DNA of 32,350 nucleotides from Clostridia bacterium (GCA_017501245.1 JAFVXI010000010.1:1-32350); one strand, 5' to 3'. Counted from the stretch's first letter, positions 1-8,664 are shown. The notes: generated by a model not told the origin, from the letters alone. Program-made: numbers and translations.

Positions 1-1
1 G

Positions 2-337
2 GATAAAATAGGGCTTGTAAAATTTGAAGATGATAACAAAAAATACGAGATATATTTTACTCGCAAACGCGCAAACAGATATTCTATTATTCACTGTAAA
101 AACAATACGATTGAATGGGAGCAGTTTCCCGTTTTGCCTCGCATAGCAGGTAGACGCTATGGTATAAGAGAACCGATTATCAAGCTTGCGCCATCAAAGG
201 ACTGCATTAGGATTTTTGTAATTATGGGTAAGCCGAACATTATCACCGGTCTTGATGAAGGTAATTTTCGTTCGATTCATAAGTATGATGAGAATTATAT
301 AAACGTAATGTCGGAAGCGCGGTTCAAAGAAGTATAA
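2..337 (+). CDS. Unknown protein, C-terminal part only
   Basis: The reading frame is open from the window edge to a TAA at 335-337, giving the last 111 residues of a protein that starts outside the window. The visible part is charged and soluble, rich in Lys, Arg, Asn and Ile, with no membrane segment and no motif I recognise. Its codons are more AT-rich than those of most genes to the right. An internal TTG could be misread as a start, but the frame is open upstream of it, so truncation by the window edge is the simpler reading. Function unknown. Confidence 0.6.
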   Translation, partial: DKIGLVKFEDDNKKYEIYFTRKRANRYSIIHCKNNTIEWEQFPVLPRIAGRRYGIREPIIKLAPSKDCIRIFVIMGKPNIITGLDEGNFRSIHKYDENYINVMSEARFKEV

Positions 338-398
338 TGCACAAGGGTTCAAGCCCATACGAAAACTCACGAAAACATCTTTTTTGTCCGCTCTTCAC

Positions 399-443
399 AA
401 AGAAAGAGGAATGAGGCGTTTTACGTTTCGTTCCTTTTTCTTT
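399..443. terminator. Hairpin terminator, probably bidirectional
   Basis: A 13-bp stem with one G.T pair joins 399-411 (A/G-rich) to 431-443 (T/C-rich, ending in TTTTTCTTT) around a 19-nt loop. Purine-rich on one arm and T-rich on the other, it could stop transcription from the left-hand gene. Confidence 0.5.
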
Positions 444-570
444 TACTGTGGGCTGGCGGACTTGAAGGGGAAGCGGTACAGAGCAAACATCGCATCGTTG
501 CGGAACGAAGCGGAGCAACATCATTTTGATCGAAGCGAAAACAACATATCACCGCGAGGCGATGCATCAT

Positions 571-599
571 TTGACGAGTATATGAATTTATGTTATAAT
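571..599 (+). promoter_or_regulatory. Sigma-A promoter P1 of mgtE
   Basis: TTGACG at 571-576, a 17-nt spacer and TATAAT at 594-599 preceded by TGT (extended -10). Expected transcription start is about 606, which leaves a leader of roughly 250 nt before mgtE. The region 444-570 holds nothing I can identify. Confidence 0.75.
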
Positions 600-653
600 A
601 CCCAAGCCGCAGCAAATGGAGGATCATCTGCTCGGATCTGCATCAAAAAATCA

Positions 654-683
654 TTGACACCAAAGCTATCATGGTGATAAAAT
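654..683 (+). promoter_or_regulatory. Possible second promoter P2 of mgtE
   Basis: A perfect TTGACA at 654-659 is followed by TAAAAT at 678-683 (18-nt spacer); GATAAA at 676-681 is an alternative -10 with a 16-nt spacer. It lies inside the leader made from P1, so mgtE may have tandem promoters. Confidence 0.5.
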
Positions 684-734
684 AAAAGTGGCTAAGAAAT
701 TGCCAAAAAACAATAATATAAAGGGAGGTAAGTC

Positions 735-803
735 ATGGAAGAACGAAGTAGAAGCGCAGACCCCGACGGGCGTAGCTTGTCCCTGGCTTATACTCCGGGA
801 TAA
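735..803 (+). CDS. 22-codon leader ORF upstream of mgtE
   Basis: ATG at 735 follows a strong GGGAGG site at 723-728 and runs 22 codons to TAA at 801-803. The peptide is charged at its N-terminus (MEERSRSADPDG...) and has no membrane segment. Its last codons and stop lie in a nested hairpin: GGGCGTAG 768-775 pairs with CTACGCTC 820-827, and inside that GGCTTAT 785-791 pairs with ATAAGCC 800-806. The mgtE ribosome site follows at 849-853. The arrangement fits a leader peptide whose translation affects mgtE expression, as leader peptides do for Salmonella mgtA; that role here is inference. It could also be a fortuitous short ORF. Confidence 0.4.
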   Translation: MEERSRSADPDGRSLSLAYTPG

Positions 804-863
804 GCCTGTTTGCCGTCGTCTACGCTCCGATGTTCTATCAATGAAAACGGAGGTATGATGGAG

Positions 864-2219
864 ATGAAGGATAGGATTTTGCTCCTTTTGGAGGAGCGCA
901 ATTTCTCCGCCTTGAAGCCCGTGATATCCGAGATGAACGAGGTCGATATCGCAGACTTCCTTGAGGAGATCGCACCTGACGACAGGCTGCGTGTTTTCCG
1001 CATTTTGCCAAAGAGCCTGGCAGCGGCAACCTTTGTCGAGCTTGACAGAGATACCAAGGAGGCTCTCATCAGATCGCTCACAGACAGCGAGCTTAAGTCC
1101 GTCATAGACGAGATGTTCCTCGACGACACGGTCGATCTCATAGAGGAGATGCCCGCAAACGTCGTTAAGAGGCTCTTGAAGCAGAGCGATAAGGAAACAA
1201 GAAACATAATAAACGAGATATTGAAATATCCGAAGGACAGCGCAGGCAGTATAATGACTACCGAGTTTATCCGCTTCCGTGAGGATATGACGGTCAGGGA
1301 AGCGTTCAGAAAGATACGTGAATTAGCGATAGATTCCGAAACGATCTACACCTGCTACGTCACCGACCGCTCTAAGCGCCTGCTCGGCTACGTCACGGCA
1401 AAAACGCTGATGCTCGCAGGCAGGGAGCAGACCATCGGCGAGATAATGGACACGAACGTTATCTACGCTGTAACGACCGACAACCGTGAGACGGTCGCAA
1501 GAAGGATGACGGACTACGGCTTCCTCGCCATGCCCGTCGTCGACGGAGAGGCTCAGCTCGTAGGCATCGTAACGGTCGACGACGCTATCGACGTCCTCAC
1601 GGAGGAGACCACCGAGGATATCGCAAGGATGGCGGCTATCGCCCCCTCCGACAAGACCTATTTAAAGACCTCACCCCTCGAGCTTTTTAAAAACCGAATT
1701 CCCTGGCTATTGATACTCCTCGTCAGCGCAACCTTTACAGGTCTTATTATTAACGCCTATGAGGCTAGGCTGACTGCTATATCCGCCGTGCTTTTCGCCT
1801 GCGTACCCATGCTTATGGACACGGGAGGAAACTGTGGCTCTCAGGCGTCCGTCACGGTGATCCGTGCGCTCTCGCTCGGTGAGCTTGAGGCTAAGGATAT
1901 ATGGAGGGTGCTTCTTAAGGAGATAGGCGCTGCAATGCTCCTTGGAGTAACGCTCGCCGCCGCCTGCTTCTTAAAGCTCATCCTGATCGACAATCTTCTC
2001 TTCGGCTTCGACGGCTATACGCCGATGCGATGCCTCGTCGTTTCGGCGGCGCTCTTCTTCACGGTCGTCATAGCAAAGATCGTCGGCTGCTCCTTGCCCA
2101 TTCTCGCAAAGGCTGTAAGGCTCGACCCCGCCGTGGTCGCCTCGCCGTTTATCACGACGGTGGTGGATGCGCTATCGCTAATCATCTATTGCTCGATCGC
2201 AGTTGCTGTTTTGGCTTGA
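864..2219 (+). CDS. mgtE: MgtE magnesium transporter
   Basis: A dimeric Mg2+ channel/transporter of the cytoplasmic membrane. The 451-residue product has the full MgtE layout: a helical N-domain rich in acidic residues (about 1-125), paired CBS domains that sense cytoplasmic Mg2+ (about 128-255), then five membrane helices (about 278-450). Hallmarks are PMLMDTGGNCGSQ at 315-327 and VVDALSL near 433-439, whose Asp matches the pore Asp of Thermus MgtE. Three in-frame ATGs at 855, 858 and 864 follow GGAGG at 849-853. The first is too close (1 nt); 864 (10 nt) and 858 (4 nt) are both possible. Expression is driven by P1/P2 through the structured leader. I looked for an M-box riboswitch and did not find its conserved blocks. 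Confidence 0.95.
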   Translation: MKDRILLLLEERNFSALKPVISEMNEVDIADFLEEIAPDDRLRVFRILPKSLAAATFVELDRDTKEALIRSLTDSELKSVIDEMFLDDTVDLIEEMPANVVKRLLKQSDKETRNIINEILKYPKDSAGSIMTTEFIRFREDMTVREAFRKIRELAIDSETIYTCYVTDRSKRLLGYVTAKTLMLAGREQTIGEIMDTNVIYAVTTDNRETVARRMTDYGFLAMPVVDGEAQLVGIVTVDDAIDVLTEETTEDIARMAAIAPSDKTYLKTSPLELFKNRIPWLLILLVSATFTGLIINAYEARLTAISAVLFACVPMLMDTGGNCGSQASVTVIRALSLGELEAKDIWRVLLKEIGAAMLLGVTLAAACFLKLILIDNLLFGFDGYTPMRCLVVSAALFFTVVIAKIVGCSLPILAKAVRLDPAVVASPFITTVVDALSLIIYCSIAVAVLA

Positions 2220-2275
2220 TATTGTAAACAAAAAATTGCAAAATCTGACGGTTTGGTGATAATTTGATAAAAATA

Positions 2276-2292
2276 GCGGTAAATAATGCCGC
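2276..2292. repeat. Small inverted repeat after mgtE
   Basis: GCGG at 2276-2279 pairs with CCGC at 2289-2292 in the gap after mgtE. There is no T-run, so it is not a convincing terminator. The rest of 2220-2370 holds nothing I recognise. Confidence 0.25.
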
Positions 2293-2374
2293 AGAAGAGC
2301 TGTGATGAAAAGGCCGAAAGCCTGCGGGCCGCAATCGGGATAAATCATGCTTGCCCTGATAAAAGGAAAAAATG

Positions 2375-2407
2375 AAAAAAGCCACAGATCTTGCATCCGT
2401 GGCTTTT
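2375..2407. terminator. Terminator of mgtE
   Basis: GCCAC at 2381-2385 pairs with GTGGC at 2399-2403, with an inner GAT/ATC pairing, flanked by AAAAAA on the left and TTTT on the right. It can act in both directions between the convergent mgtE and collagen-like genes. Confidence 0.75.
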
Positions 2408-2440
2408 GTTCTGCAAAAGAGGTGCTGGCAAGCAGACGAA

Positions 2441-2476
2441 AAAAGAAAGAGGCAGAGGGAAAGCTCCCTCTGCCTC
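2441..2476 (-). terminator. Terminator of the collagen-like gene
   Basis: A perfect 12-bp stem (2449-2460 with 2465-2476, loop AAGC). Read on the minus strand it is followed by TTTCTTTTTT, a textbook intrinsic terminator about 75 bp after the collagen-like stop codon. Confidence 0.85.
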
Positions 2477-2552
2477 AAATGCTGCCATAGGCTATATGCA
2501 CTCAGGCGACGAATGCGGCCGCATGGGTTTCAGTATTCGGCTTGCCTATCTC

Positions 2553-3692
2553 TTACGCCAGCCTCAGGATCACGAGCTGTGCGGTAACGGGGGAAGCGCC
2601 TCCCGCAGAGGGGGTAAGAAGCAGATTTTCCGTGCTTGCCGCAGGGTTTCTGACCGTGAGGATGCTGTCCGCCGTAGCCGTCGTGATGATGGAGCTGCCC
2701 ACAAGCTGAGCGCCGCCCGAATCTCTGCCGACGAGGGTGGATGCAAGCTCGGCTCCGTTCAGCGTAAGCACGAGCTGTCCTGCCTCGGTTGCGCTGAGAA
2801 TATAGCTGACGAGGTAGGTTCCCGCCTCGGAAAGCAGGAAGGTGGTATCTCCGGTTCTGCCGATGTCGGTGTTTGCTATCACGCCGTTAGTGGGGAAGGC
2901 AACGTCCTCACCAGGGGTGATAAGCGCGGGGTTGTCGGGCGGCATAGTAGCGTAGAAGTTTGCATAGCTAAGCACCGTGCCCGCAGGACCCTGAGGTCCA
3001 ACAGGACCGGTTGCACCCGTAGCGCCGGTAGCACCTGCGGGGCCGGCAGGACCCTGAGGCCCAACCTCACCCTGAGGGCCCTGAGGACCGACAGGACCGG
3101 TTGCACCCGTAGCGCCGGTAGCACCTGTGGGGCCGGCAGGACCCTGAGGTCCAACCTCACCCTGAGGTCCCTGAGGACCGATAGGGCCAATAGGACCGGT
3201 TGCACCCGTAGCACCCGCAGGGCCGGCGGGACCCTGAGGCCCAACCTCGCCCTGAGGTCCCTGAGGACCGATAGGCCCGGTAGCACCCGTAGCACCGGTA
3301 GCACCTGCTGGGCCGGCAGGACCCTGAGGTCCAACAGGACCTGTTGCACCCGTCGCACCGGTAGCACCTGTGGGGCCGGCGGGACCCTGAGGACCGGTTT
3401 CACCGATAGGACCCTGTGCGCCCGTGGGACCCTGAGGTCCGGCAACGCCCTGAGGACCGATAGGACCCTGAGGTCCTACGCAGCAGCATTCGGTGGGATA
3501 GTCGCAACCGCAATCACAGCCGCCACACTGACCGCAGGAGCAGCAGCTGCCGCATCCGCCGTGGTTGACCGTGGAGCTTCCGCAGCCACCCTGATTTACC
3601 GAGGAGGCTGTGCATCCAGTGCCAAAACCCGTACCATAGGTCTGTCTCGTCTGGTTGCAGTTAAATCTTGAAAGTCTGTTATCTCTATACAT
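2553..3692 (-). CDS. Collagen-like, Cys-rich surface/exosporium-type protein
   Basis: 379 residues in three parts. Residues 1-72 are a Cys/Gly-rich head with 14 cysteines, which could cross-link or anchor the protein. Residues 73-239 are unbroken Gly-X-Y triplets (GPQ, GPA, GAT, GEV) that should form a collagen triple helix. Residues about 240-379 form a non-repetitive beta-rich globular domain of the BclA C-terminal (C1q/TNF-like trimer) type. Such proteins form filaments on the exosporium or cell surface of Bacillus and Clostridia. There is no Sec signal or LPXTG motif, which fits assembly on a spore rather than export. The start is supported by AGAGG six bases upstream. The gene has its own terminator and its own (weak) promoter. 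Triplet number is likely to vary between strains because the DNA is internally repetitive. Confidence 0.85.
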   Translation of the reverse strand: MYRDNRLSRFNCNQTRQTYGTGFGTGCTASSVNQGGCGSSTVNHGGCGSCCSCGQCGGCDCGCDYPTECCCVGPQGPIGPQGVAGPQGPTGAQGPIGETGPQGPAGPTGATGATGATGPVGPQGPAGPAGATGATGATGPIGPQGPQGEVGPQGPAGPAGATGATGPIGPIGPQGPQGEVGPQGPAGPTGATGATGATGPVGPQGPQGEVGPQGPAGPAGATGATGATGPVGPQGPAGTVLSYANFYATMPPDNPALITPGEDVAFPTNGVIANTDIGRTGDTTFLLSEAGTYLVSYILSATEAGQLVLTLNGAELASTLVGRDSGGAQLVGSSIITTATADSILTVRNPAASTENLLLTPSAGGASPVTAQLVILRLA

Positions 3693-3728
3693 TATTTTCC
3701 TCTGAATTCATCTTGGTGCACCGTTTTC

Positions 3729-3757
3729 ATTATATGTAGCTTTCGGCGCTTTGACAC
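3729..3757 (-). promoter_or_regulatory. Probable promoter of the collagen-like gene
   Basis: On the minus strand TATAAT occupies 3734-3729, but the -35 region (GTGTCA, 3757-3752) matches the sigma-A consensus poorly. The -10 also reads CATATAATG, loosely like a sigma-K -10 (CATAnnnTA), though I found no matching -35. Confidence 0.45.
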
Positions 3758-3781
3758 AGTGGGGAAGTGTAAGGAAAAGAG

Positions 3782-3820
3782 AAAAGGGAGCTATGCCGAC
3801 ACAAGCCGACGTAACTCCCT
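3782..3820 (-). terminator. Terminator of trpB
   Basis: AGGGAG (3820-3815) pairs with CTCCCT (3790-3785), followed on the minus strand by TTTCTCTTTTCC. It lies 30 bp after the trpB stop codon. Confidence 0.65.
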
Positions 3821-3850
3821 AAAATATAACAAAACAAAGAATTCGTACCG

Positions 3851-5071
3851 TTACGGTGCATTATTTCCAAGGCCTAAGATATAGTCCATATCCTTGTCGC
3901 CTCTGCCCGAGAGGTTGATGAGCACAGAGCCCTTGCCCATAGTCTTGGCGAGCTTGATGCCGTATGCAACGGCGTGCGAGCTTTCGATAGCGGGGATGAT
4001 GCCCTCAAGGCGTGAGAGTGCGTAGAACGCATCGATCGAGTCCTTGTCGTCGACGACGTCATACTTAACTCTGCCGATATCACGGAGGAAGGCGTGCTCG
4101 GGGCCCGAGGAGGGGTAGTCAAGTCCGGATGCAACCGAGTAGACGGGGGCGGGCTCACCGTTTTCATCCTTGAGCATTACGCTGTTGAAGCCGTGCATAA
4201 TACCCTCGGTTCCGTACTGGAGGCTGGCTGCGTGGTCGCCGAGCTTCGGTCCTCTGCCGAGAGGCTCAACGCCGTAGATGTCAACGGGGTCGTTGAGGAA
4301 GCCTGCAAAGAAGCCGGCAGAATTCGATCCGCCGCCAACGCAAGCGACGATAGCATCGGGCAATTCACCCGTCATACCGAGAAACTGCTCTCTTGCCTCA
4401 ATTCCGACAACGCTCTGGAAATCTCTTACCATCATAGGGAAGGGGTGAGGGCCGACTACCGAGCCTATGCAGTAGATGCAGTCCTTGTAATCTCTTGCGT
4501 AGGCCTCAAAGGCTGCGTCAACAGCCTCCTTTAAGGTTGCGAGACCGTGCTTGACCTCGATGACGTTTGCGCCGAGGATCTTCATTCTCGCGACGTTAGG
4601 CGCCTGCTTCTTGATATCCACAGAGCCCATATATATATCACATTCAAGACCAAAGTAAGCCGCTGCAGTGGCGAGCGCAACTCCGTGCTGTCCCGCACCC
4701 GTCTCTGCTATGACCTTTTTCTTGCCCATGTATTTAGCTAACAGAGCCTCACCCATACAGTGGTTGAGCTTGTGCGCACCCGTGTGGTTGAGGTCCTCAC
4801 GCTTTACGTAGAGCTGAACTCTGCCTATGCTCGTCGAAAGCCTCTCAAGATGAGAGATAGGGGTGGGCCTGCCCTGAAAATCCCTGCGTATCTTCCTTAA
4901 TTCCGAAATAAACTTCGACGACTTGCAGATGGTGAAGTAGGCGTCGGTTATCTCCTTCATCGCCGCCTTTAATTCGTCGGAAACGTAAGCTCCTCCATAC
5001 TTGCCGAAGTAGCCGTCCTCGCTCGGATAGTTTTTGAAATACGTGTCAAAATCAACGTTGCCTAATTTCAT
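3851..5071 (-). CDS. trpB: Tryptophan synthase beta chain
   Basis: A PLP enzyme that condenses indole with L-serine to L-tryptophan. The 406 residues match the usual length of the TrpB1 class. Visible signatures are HTGAHKLNH, with Lys101 forming the PLP Schiff base; ETGAGQHG with the catalytic Glu123; the GGGSNS phosphate-binding loop near 245; and SGRGDKD near 390. The start has AGGAGG six bases upstream. No trpA or other trp gene lies beside it, so within this window it is an orphan: it could partner a distant TrpA or convert scavenged indole to tryptophan. Transcription is controlled by the T-box at 5241-5507, whose specifier reads UGG (Trp), matching the product. Confidence 0.97.
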   Translation of the reverse strand: MKLGNVDFDTYFKNYPSEDGYFGKYGGAYVSDELKAAMKEITDAYFTICKSSKFISELRKIRRDFQGRPTPISHLERLSTSIGRVQLYVKREDLNHTGAHKLNHCMGEALLAKYMGKKKVIAETGAGQHGVALATAAAYFGLECDIYMGSVDIKKQAPNVARMKILGANVIEVKHGLATLKEAVDAAFEAYARDYKDCIYCIGSVVGPHPFPMMVRDFQSVVGIEAREQFLGMTGELPDAIVACVGGGSNSAGFFAGFLNDPVDIYGVEPLGRGPKLGDHAASLQYGTEGIMHGFNSVMLKDENGEPAPVYSVASGLDYPSSGPEHAFLRDIGRVKYDVVDDKDSIDAFYALSRLEGIIPAIESSHAVAYGIKLAKTMGKGSVLINLSGRGDKDMDYILGLGNNAP

Positions 5072-5240
5072 TTTATCCTCCTATATCCCTGGGAAATCCA
5101 TTAAAATGTAAAGTATTGATTACAAAATCCTTGTATAACTCTTACTGATGGCGCAGCTTTCTGTTGAATGACGGTGCATATCCCGTCCAGCCTCCTCTGC
5201 CGCACATATGGACCTTTTGCCTTCGGTGCATCAGAAAAAC

Positions 5241-5507
5241 AAAAAAGCCCCGTGACAAAAGAAAATGTCACAAGGGCGAAAAATTTCCGCGGTGCCACCT
5301 TGCTTTGCGACCTCGTCGCACACTCGAGGGTACTTACATACCCGAGGCAAATGACGTCTGCCACACGTCGCAGAATACTCTCGGGTATGCCTACCCGATT
5401 TGACTGCGCCCTCTGCGGTCCATTTGACGGTATGCTCCTATCCGGCTCTCAGCCTCCCGGACTCTCTGTGAGGTCACCCTCCGCCTTTATCTCCGCTTCA
5501 ACGGTTT
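5241..5507 (-). ncRNA. T-box leader with tryptophan specifier
   Basis: Read on the minus strand, the leader holds the T-box core AAGGTGGCACCGCGG (5301-5287) followed by a terminator: CGCCCTTGTGAC (about 5278-5267) against GTCACGGGGC (about 5255-5246) and TTTTTT. In the stem I specifier loop the sequence is AAATGGACCGC with TGG at 5422-5420, immediately 5' of the closing stem, so uncharged tRNA-Trp is the predicted ligand. A leader of about 180 nt continues to trpB (5072-5240) with nothing else recognisable. Confidence 0.92.
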
Positions 5508-5513
5508 GGTATG

Positions 5514-5542
5514 AGTATAGCATATTGAATTCACTTTGTCAA
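5514..5542 (-). promoter_or_regulatory. Promoter of the trpB T-box leader
   Basis: On the minus strand: TTGACA (5542-5537), a 17-nt spacer and TATACT (5519-5514). Predicted start near 5507, at the 5' edge of the T-box. Confidence 0.85.
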
Positions 5543-5587
5543 CCCAAATCCTTAAATTCGTGACAGACAAATTTTGCCTCACGTCGC

Positions 5588-6001
5588 TTACTCCCTGCTT
5601 CTACCCTCGACGATATCCGCAAGCTTCAGCATCTCGGGGGCAATACGCCTTCTTTCTTTTTTAATCACGGCTGTGTAAACAGGATATGCCAGCGCATCTA
5701 TACCGATGCCTACGAGGCCTATCAGAAGCCCGAGGGGAAGTGCGAGGCTACCGAGCATATTTCCGATCTCTGTCATTATGATGCTCATTCCCGTGCCGAG
5801 GATGAGTGTGCCGATGACGCCGAGCGACAGCGAGATGGCTCTCGCCTTGTTTTCGACAGATGCGTCGAGCCGCCTCATCAGCTCGACTGCGCTAAGCTCT
5901 TTATCTCTTTCGGCATATTTATCACGTATGCTCCTCGCCTCCTTTATCTCCCCTGCGGAGTAGGTGTACGAAAAGCTGCTATTATTTTTGTTATCTTCCA
6001 T
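5588..6001 (-). CDS. Small unknown membrane protein, last gene of the two-component operon
   Basis: 137 residues. A charged, helical N-terminal third (about 17-53) precedes two hydrophobic segments (about 56-77 and 84-108, rich in Gly and Leu) and a basic C-terminal tail with KKERRR. No family recognised. Its ATG lies inside the end of the upstream gene (11-nt overlap), so translation is probably coupled to it. It closes the operon that starts with the response regulator at 8623. Confidence 0.75.
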   Translation of the reverse strand: MEDNKNNSSFSYTYSAGEIKEARSIRDKYAERDKELSAVELMRRLDASVENKARAISLSLGVIGTLILGTGMSIIMTEIGNMLGSLALPLGLLIGLVGIGIDALAYPVYTAVIKKERRRIAPEMLKLADIVEGRSRE

Positions 6002-6883
6002 TAGCTTCCTTTTCCTTGATCATTTTGATCTCTTTGCTAACTTTAATTAGCATATTTGTTGCAATTGCCAGGATTACTATGAGGATCGCCGCACCCGTTG
6101 CGCCTGTTAATATAGGCTGCATATCAGCCGTTTCCTCACCTCCGAAGGCGCCAAGCATCGCTACCTCAAGCGTCAGCATCGACACCATGGCGGAAACGAA
6201 GCCGACTATCTTGGTTGATGAAAGTGCAGGGCTTCCATGCCGCCTGATCTTAACGGAGGATATGATAGAATGCGTAAATGCGTAAAGGTGTATGCCGCCA
6301 TAGCAATCGTGGTTATCTCGTCGTGGACGGCTCCTCTGCCAAATCCCGTAACGAACACCATAACACCGGCAAGAGCAAGCGTCATAGGTATCAGCAGCAT
6401 CGCAACCAGCCTGTATAAAAACCATTCGAGCTTGAGCTTTTCACCATCTCCCGCCCACCGCATGCTGCTGAGTAAAAAGCCGCGCATGATGACGAGCAGA
6501 GCGTAATAAGCAAACAGCGAATAGTACCAAGCCGAGCCGTGCAAAATACCAAGCCCGAGCTGAAAGAGCGTGTAGGCGGTGTTTATCACCAGCGATATGA
6601 TCAGAGATAGCCTCGTGCGGTAGTTAACGTCGCCAAAGTAACGGACGAGAAAGGCGTTTTCGCTTTTTATCCTTCCGAAAAAGCGGATAAGATCGGGTAT
6701 TCTTACGCAAACGACCGTCAGCGCATATGCCGAAGCCGCATAAGCGATATACGTCAGGATATTCTCGCCGCCAAAGACTACGAGCGAGGCTCCCATTCCA
6801 CCAAAGCCTACTATAACCGCGATGATCGCAACGAAAACGGGCGGCTTTACGATGGCCTTAAGGATAGACAAAAGCTTATCCAT
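5991..6883 (-). pseudogene. Multi-pass membrane protein, frameshifted by an 8-bp tandem duplication
   Basis: Two overlapping open frames together form one membrane protein of about 290 residues. The first starts at 6883 (MDKLLSILKAIVK...) and carries about six hydrophobic segments. It leaves frame at 6270-6285, where ATGCGTAA occurs twice in perfect tandem. Removing one copy joins ...MAAYTFTH directly to SIISSVKIRRHG... in the second frame, which runs to the stop at 5991 and carries two more membrane segments. As it stands the first frame stops at 6206 after 225 residues. The ATG overlaps the end of the sensor kinase by 8 nt and the stop overlaps the next gene. It may be a recent mutation, a phase-variable switch or an assembly error. 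Family not recognised. Confidence 0.8.
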
Positions 6884-7955
6884 TTTTCTCCCCCTTGATC
6901 CTCACGGTAAAGACCGAGCCCTCGCCGGGGCGGCTCGTGACCGCTATTGCAGAGCCGGTTATGTCGATCACCGAGCGCACCATAGCGAGGCCGAGGCCGT
7001 AGCCCTCTCTTGAGCGTGAGCCCTCCGCTTGATAGAATTTATCGAAGATATGCTTGCCGACTTCGGCGGACATACCGCACCCCGTGTCGGATATTCTGAG
7101 TATACACTCACCGTTTTCCATAGACAGCGAGGCACCGACGCTACCTCCTCGGTCGGTAAATTTGATAGCGTTTGACAAGAGGTTGTTTATAACTATACTG
7201 ATAAGCTCGGGGTCTGAGCAGGCCTTGACGCCGTCCTCTATGTCGACCTCAAGCTCTAGCTCCTTGTCCTCGATAGGCTCCTCAAAGCCGAGGATACATT
7301 CGGCAAGAAGCATGGAGAGGTCGAAGGGTATCTCTTGGGGCTGGATCCTTCCGTTTTCAAGCTTTGAGAGCTTCAGTATTCCTCCGACAAGCTCCGAAAG
7401 CTTAGACGAGGTCTTGCTTATTACCTCAACGCATTCACGGCGCTCCTCTTCGGAAAGCTCTCCCTCGGAGAGCATCTCGGTCTGCGAGCGGATTATGGCG
7501 AGCGGCGTCCTTATCTCGTGCGAAACGTTTGAGATGAAGTCCTGTCTCAAGGTCTCGGTCGAGCCAAGCTCCTCTGCCATTTTGTTGATGCTCTCGGCGA
7601 TCTCTGCCAGCTCCTCTCTTGCATAGCTGAAGCCCCCGACGGATATCCTGACCGAAAAATCTCCCTCAGCCATTCTCTCTGCCGCCCTCGTTATTTTTGA
7701 CACGGGGTCGTCTACCTGTATCTTTCTGCGCAAATATTCAAGCGCAGTAAACACCATAGATAATGCGACAACTACGATCAGCGTCCACTTTGCCGCCCCT
7801 CCGACGTTCTCCTCGTCGAGCTTTATCCCGGCATCTACCGAGAGTATTGTGATGAAGAGCGAAACCGAGCAGGTGACGGTAATTGCGATGACGAGAAAAA
7901 TCAAAAGAAAGTCGGATATAGCCCTGAGCACTCTTGCATACCTTGATCTCGTCAT
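6876..7955 (-). CDS. Sensor histidine kinase
   Basis: A 359-residue membrane histidine kinase. Two membrane helices (about 14-40 and 56-72) flank a very short extracytoplasmic loop, so it probably senses something in or near the membrane. A HAMP-like segment follows (about 73-135). The HisKA motif is FISNVSHEIRTP with His146; the ATPase domain has the N-box NNLLSNAIKF, G1 DTGCGM and G2 GYGLGLA. The ATG overlaps the stop of the response regulator (ATGA), and the 3' end overlaps the frameshifted membrane gene. The intramembrane-sensing shape and the adjoining membrane genes suggest control of envelope or transport functions; that is inference. Confidence 0.95.
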   Translation of the reverse strand: MTRSRYARVLRAISDFLLIFLVIAITVTCSVSLFITILSVDAGIKLDEENVGGAAKWTLIVVVALSMVFTALEYLRRKIQVDDPVSKITRAAERMAEGDFSVRISVGGFSYAREELAEIAESINKMAEELGSTETLRQDFISNVSHEIRTPLAIIRSQTEMLSEGELSEEERRECVEVISKTSSKLSELVGGILKLSKLENGRIQPQEIPFDLSMLLAECILGFEEPIEDKELELEVDIEDGVKACSDPELISIVINNLLSNAIKFTDRGGSVGASLSMENGECILRISDTGCGMSAEVGKHIFDKFYQAEGSRSREGYGLGLAMVRSVIDITGSAIAVTSRPGEGSVFTVRIKGEKNG

Positions 7956-8623
7956 TTTATCACCGCCTTATAGCCGAGGCCGTGCACTGTCTTGATCTCA
8001 AAAGCCTCGCAGCTCGAGAGCTTCTGGCGCAGCTTCGTCATATAGACGTCAACCGTCCTCGGGCCCGACTCGGTGTCCGCATCCCAGAACTCCTCCATAA
8101 GAGCAGCACGGGAGAAGGTCTTTTTAGGGTAGGAGAGCAGCTTATAGAGTATGTTGAATTCCCTTGCCGTCAGTGCGATCTCCTCGTCGCCGAGGGTCGC
8201 CGTATGCTCGTCGGCATCCATCGTAAAGCCATCAAGCTCTATCCTCTTCGCCGCCTTGATTCCCGCACGCCTCATAAGCGCCTCGATACGCAGGATAAGC
8301 TCGGCGTTGTCTATCGGCTTTACCATATAGTCGTCGATCCCGAGCCTGAAGCCGCGCTGCTTCGAGCCGAGGTCGTCAAGCGCCGTCATAAAGATTATCG
8401 GAATCTCGCCGTAGGTCTCCCTCACGGTCCTTGCAAATTCAAAGCCGTCTATCCCCGGCATCATAACGTCGGAGATTATCAGGTCGAAAACGTTCTCGTA
8501 CATAGCGTCGTATGCATCCATAGCACTAAGCACGCCGATAGCCTCGTAGCCCTGGCGGTTAAGATAGCTGCAAACGCTTTTATTAAGCAGCTCGGTGTCC
8601 TCAACGACAAGAATCTTGAACAT
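7952..8623 (-). CDS. OmpR-family response regulator
   Basis: 223 residues. The receiver domain (1-120) has the acidic pair Glu8/Asp9, phospho-acceptor Asp52 in LIISDVMMPG, Thr80 and Lys102. The C-terminal winged helix (about 130-223) binds DNA and ends with the family-typical VDVYMTKLRQKL...VHGLGYK. An upstream in-frame start at 8653 is less likely, because GAGGAGG sits six bases before the ATG at 8623. It is the first gene of the operon, co-translated with the kinase. Closest general resemblance is to VanR/PhoP-like regulators. Confidence 0.95.
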   Translation of the reverse strand: MFKILVVEDTELLNKSVCSYLNRQGYEAIGVLSAMDAYDAMYENVFDLIISDVMMPGIDGFEFARTVRETYGEIPIIFMTALDDLGSKQRGFRLGIDDYMVKPIDNAELILRIEALMRRAGIKAAKRIELDGFTMDADEHTATLGDEEIALTAREFNILYKLLSYPKKTFSRAALMEEFWDADTESGPRTVDVYMTKLRQKLSSCEAFEIKTVHGLGYKAVIK

Positions 8624-8664
8624 AGCACTCCTCCTCGGGGCATAAAATCTCATTTTACATCACT

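Noticed and set aside
384-677. 97-codon ORF between the first gene and mgtE
   Set aside because: It runs through a terminator hairpin and a consensus promoter and has no recognisable protein character.
600-854. M-box (ykoK) Mg2+ riboswitch before mgtE
   Set aside because: None of the conserved M-box blocks is present, although the position is the expected one.
2391-3671. Long + strand ORF opposite the collagen gene
   Set aside because: It is the antisense image of the Gly-X-Y repeats (Arg/Thr/Cys-rich low complexity) and lacks a credible ribosome site; the minus frame has RBS, promoter and terminator.
3729-3757. Sigma-K promoter for the collagen-like gene
   Set aside because: The -10 is only partly CATAnnnTA-like and no AC at the right -35 distance was found; recorded only as a weak sigma-A-like promoter.
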